The notes beneath the pieces were generated by a model, which saw only the letters and a program-made list of their open reading frames with translations, ran no database searches and was not told where the DNA came from. This document shows positions 6,144 to 7,783 of a DNA stretch of 7,783 bases, piece after piece; the stretch's first letter is position 1, and each line of letters starts with the position of its first letter. Origin of the DNA: an uncultured Clostridia bacterium. GTDB taxonomy: Bacteria; Bacillota; Clostridia; Oscillospirales; Ruminococcaceae. The position numbers were made by a program, and so were the translations under genes. Location of the stretch: NCBI GenBank assembly GCA_947176675.1, contig CAMWRN010000103.1, positions 1-7,783 of the forward strand, written 5' to 3'.

Positions 6144-7484
6144 ATGAATACGATCACGGTAAGAATACTGGTGTTCTTCCTTTCTCTGTTTATTATGATA
6201 ACTGTTTTCAGCCAGATAAGCATACAGTTTAAAGACGATTATGTTACGGAGACTGCGGTTATCTATTCTTCTGCGGAAAAAGTTACTCTTCAAGGCGTTT
6301 ACGTCAGGAACGAAACAGTAATAAACAGCAGGGCAAACGGAGTTATAAGCTACACCTGCCGCGACGGGAGCAAGGTTGCGAACGGTTCCGTTGTGGCGTA
6401 TACTTACGCAAATGAAAATGACATTCTTGTAAATCAGCAGATTGAAAAGCTTAAAGCTGAGGTAGAACTGCTTGAAAGCGCGCAGAATCCGGGAACAACT
6501 GCTGTCGTAGAACCTGCGTTTATTTCCGCGCAAATCGACGAGCAGTATCAAACGATAGCTTTTCTTATAGCAGAAAACGATCTTGAATCCCTTGATGCGG
6601 AACGCAAAAAGCTTCAAACGCTTATGGACATATATCAGATAGTCATTAACGAAGAGACGGATTTCAATAATGCGGTCGATAATCTTAATTTGCGTATTGA
6701 GGAACTTGAAAAAAGGCGCAGAGAGCCGTCCGGAATGATTGTCGCAGAAAATGCGGGATATTTCATAGGCCATACGGACGGCTTTGAAAGTAAACTTTCT
6801 CCAGATACTATTGACAGTCTTACTGCTGACGAAATAAAGGACATTATTGACGAGTCAAGAAAGAATAAAAGCGGAGGTTCGATTGGTAAGATAGTTGATG
6901 GATATGAATGGAAAATGATTGGTATCGTTGATCCGAGAATTACGGATTTTCGTGTCGGAAACAGCGTTACAGTAAAGTTTTCTTCAACTCCCGATACTGT
7001 TACAGCTGTTATCGACAGCATGACCGAAACGGACGATCCGAGTGAAAATATAATCGTACTTTCATGTGATGAACTGACTTATAACCTTGTTCAGCGCAGA
7101 GCCGAGCGAGTGGAGATCATTCTTAACGATTATAAGGGAATAAAAGTTCCTCGAAATGCGATACGATTCAATAAGGATAATGAAAAGGGAGTTTACATAC
7201 TTTTGGGTCAGAGGATAGCTTTTAAAAAGATAAAACCTATATACGAGTGTGACGAGTACCTGCTGTCTCAGATCACTTCTGACAGCGAATATGTCAGCGT
7301 TTATGACGACATTATAATAGAGGGCGAGATTTCTGCGGATCTTTACGTTGAGGAAACTTCCGAAGACGGTGAGGAATCCACGGAAGAGATAAGCCGTCCC
7401 GTAAAAAATACAGAGAAATCGGATAGTTTTGAGACAGAGCCGGAGGAAGACGGGTCTGAAGAAACTTCCGAACAAAATGATTGA
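6144..7484 (+). CDS. HlyD-like membrane-anchored adaptor protein
   Basis: This 446-residue protein looks like a membrane-fusion or periplasmic-adaptor-type protein; its substrate and partner are unknown. One N-terminal membrane segment (about 5-25) has no cleavage site in view, so the rest should lie outside the cytoplasmic membrane. The first barrel and lipoyl half is GVYVRNETVI (51-60) through NGVISY and DGSKVANGSVVA (74-85). A charged helical stretch likely to form a coiled coil spans about 95-195. The second lipoyl half starts at AENAGYFIG (201-209). A beta-barrel region follows, including IKVPRNAIRF (333-342) and GVYILLGQRIAFKKI (349-363). The tail (about 402-446) is low-complexity and rich in Glu and Ser. 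The start is 3 bases after hfq with no clear Shine-Dalgarno, so it may rely on coupling to hfq. No ABC or RND pump gene lies beside it in view. Confidence 0.8.
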   Translation: MNTITVRILVFFLSLFIMITVFSQISIQFKDDYVTETAVIYSSAEKVTLQGVYVRNETVINSRANGVISYTCRDGSKVANGSVVAYTYANENDILVNQQIEKLKAEVELLESAQNPGTTAVVEPAFISAQIDEQYQTIAFLIAENDLESLDAERKKLQTLMDIYQIVINEETDFNNAVDNLNLRIEELEKRRREPSGMIVAENAGYFIGHTDGFESKLSPDTIDSLTADEIKDIIDESRKNKSGGSIGKIVDGYEWKMIGIVDPRITDFRVGNSVTVKFSSTPDTVTAVIDSMTETDDPSENIIVLSCDELTYNLVQRRAERVEIILNDYKGIKVPRNAIRFNKDNEKGVYILLGQRIAFKKIKPIYECDEYLLSQITSDSEYVSVYDDIIIEGEISADLYVEETSEDGEESTEEISRPVKNTEKSDSFETEPEEDGSEETSEQND

Positions 7485-7490
7485 TCTGCC

Positions 7491-7497
7491 GGGGGTG
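7491..7497 (+). promoter_or_regulatory. Shine-Dalgarno GGGGGTG for yggS
   Basis: GGGGGTG lies 7 bases before the ATG at 7505 and resembles AGGAGGTG. It selects 7505 over the ATG at 7500, which is in another frame. The whole gap between the previous stop and this start is 20 bases, consistent with co-transcription. Confidence 0.65.
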
Positions 7498-7504
7498 TGA
7501 TGGT

Positions 7505-7783
7505 ATGGATGATTTTGACATTTCGGAAAATATCAAGCGCATACGCTATAATGTTGAGGAGGCTAAGGCTAAATACCGAAAAGCTGATGAAACAGTTAGA
7601 ATCATGGCTGTTACCAAAACAGTGCCTTACGAACGTGTGAACATTGCTGTAAACGAGGGTATAACGCTTCTCGGAGAAAACCGCGTTCAGGAGTATCTTG
7701 AAAAAAAGGACTTCTACGACACAAAAGCCGAAATAAACTTTATAGGACACTTGCAATCCAACAAAATTAAGTATATTATAGAT
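7505..7783 (+). CDS. yggS: YggS/YlmE family PLP-binding protein (3' end cut by window edge)
   Basis: Members of this family (YggS, YlmE, PROSC/PLPBP) bind pyridoxal 5'-phosphate on a single-domain TIM barrel and help balance the PLP supply; no enzyme activity is firmly established. The 93 codons in view give about 40 percent of the usual length of about 230 residues. They show VRIMAVTKTVP (31-41) with K38 as the PLP-binding lysine, LLGENRVQE (55-63) and FIGHLQSNKIK (79-89). In place of the Pro of the FIGPLQ form this has His, a common Gram-positive variant. The frame stays open to the last base. In many Firmicutes this gene heads the ylmE-sepF-ylmG-ylmH-divIVA division cluster, so sepF may follow outside the window, but that is an inference. 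Confidence 0.95.
   Translation, partial: MDDFDISENIKRIRYNVEEAKAKYRKADETVRIMAVTKTVPYERVNIAVNEGITLLGENRVQEYLEKKDFYDTKAEINFIGHLQSNKIKYIID

Noticed and set aside
7547..7552. TATAAT in the start of yggS as a promoter
   Set aside because: It lacks a TG extension, and the -35 position at 17 bases reads CGGAAA. It is within a conserved coding stretch, so it is likely chance.

Overview
The window looks like chromosomal DNA from a low-to-mid GC Gram-positive anaerobe, most likely a Clostridia member near Ruminococcus or other Oscillospirales. This rests on the gene order, the strong AGGAGG-type Shine-Dalgarno sites, and protein sequences that resemble the Bacillus/Clostridium versions of MutS, MutL and YggS. 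The placement is an inference, since no rRNA or other species marker is present.

All seven genes lie on the + strand with very short gaps. From left to right they are: mutS (missing only its first few codons); a 90-residue zinc-ribbon protein; mutL; miaA; hfq; a HlyD-like membrane-anchored adaptor protein; and the first 93 codons of a YggS/YlmE-type PLP-binding protein that runs off the right edge. The only sizeable non-coding gap is the 111 bases between miaA and hfq. No tRNA, rRNA, mobile element, CRISPR array or convincing intrinsic terminator was seen. No gene-free stretch exceeds 300 bases.

The first part is a mismatch repair block. MutS keeps its F-Y-E mismatch-reading motif and its ATPase motifs. 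MutL keeps both the GHKL ATPase and the metal-binding endonuclease motifs. Both carry a plausible sliding-clamp-binding motif, which fits the methyl-independent, clamp-directed repair of Gram-positive bacteria. The zinc-ribbon gene between them is spaced as part of the same transcript. miaA (tRNA A37 prenylation) and hfq (RNA chaperone) follow in the widespread mutL-miaA-hfq order.

The most unusual stretch is the hfq leader. An extended -10 promoter lies inside the last codons of miaA, so hfq and the genes after it can probably be transcribed on their own. The predicted leader of about 110 nt has a hairpin at its 5' end, two tandem hairpins abutting the hfq Shine-Dalgarno, and an exact 11-base repeat, one copy of which covers the hfq start codon. 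This suggests translational control, possibly by Hfq itself. Downstream, the HlyD-like gene starts 3 bases after hfq with no good ribosome site. It has no pump partner in view and leads into yggS, which in many Firmicutes opens the sepF/divIVA cell-division cluster.
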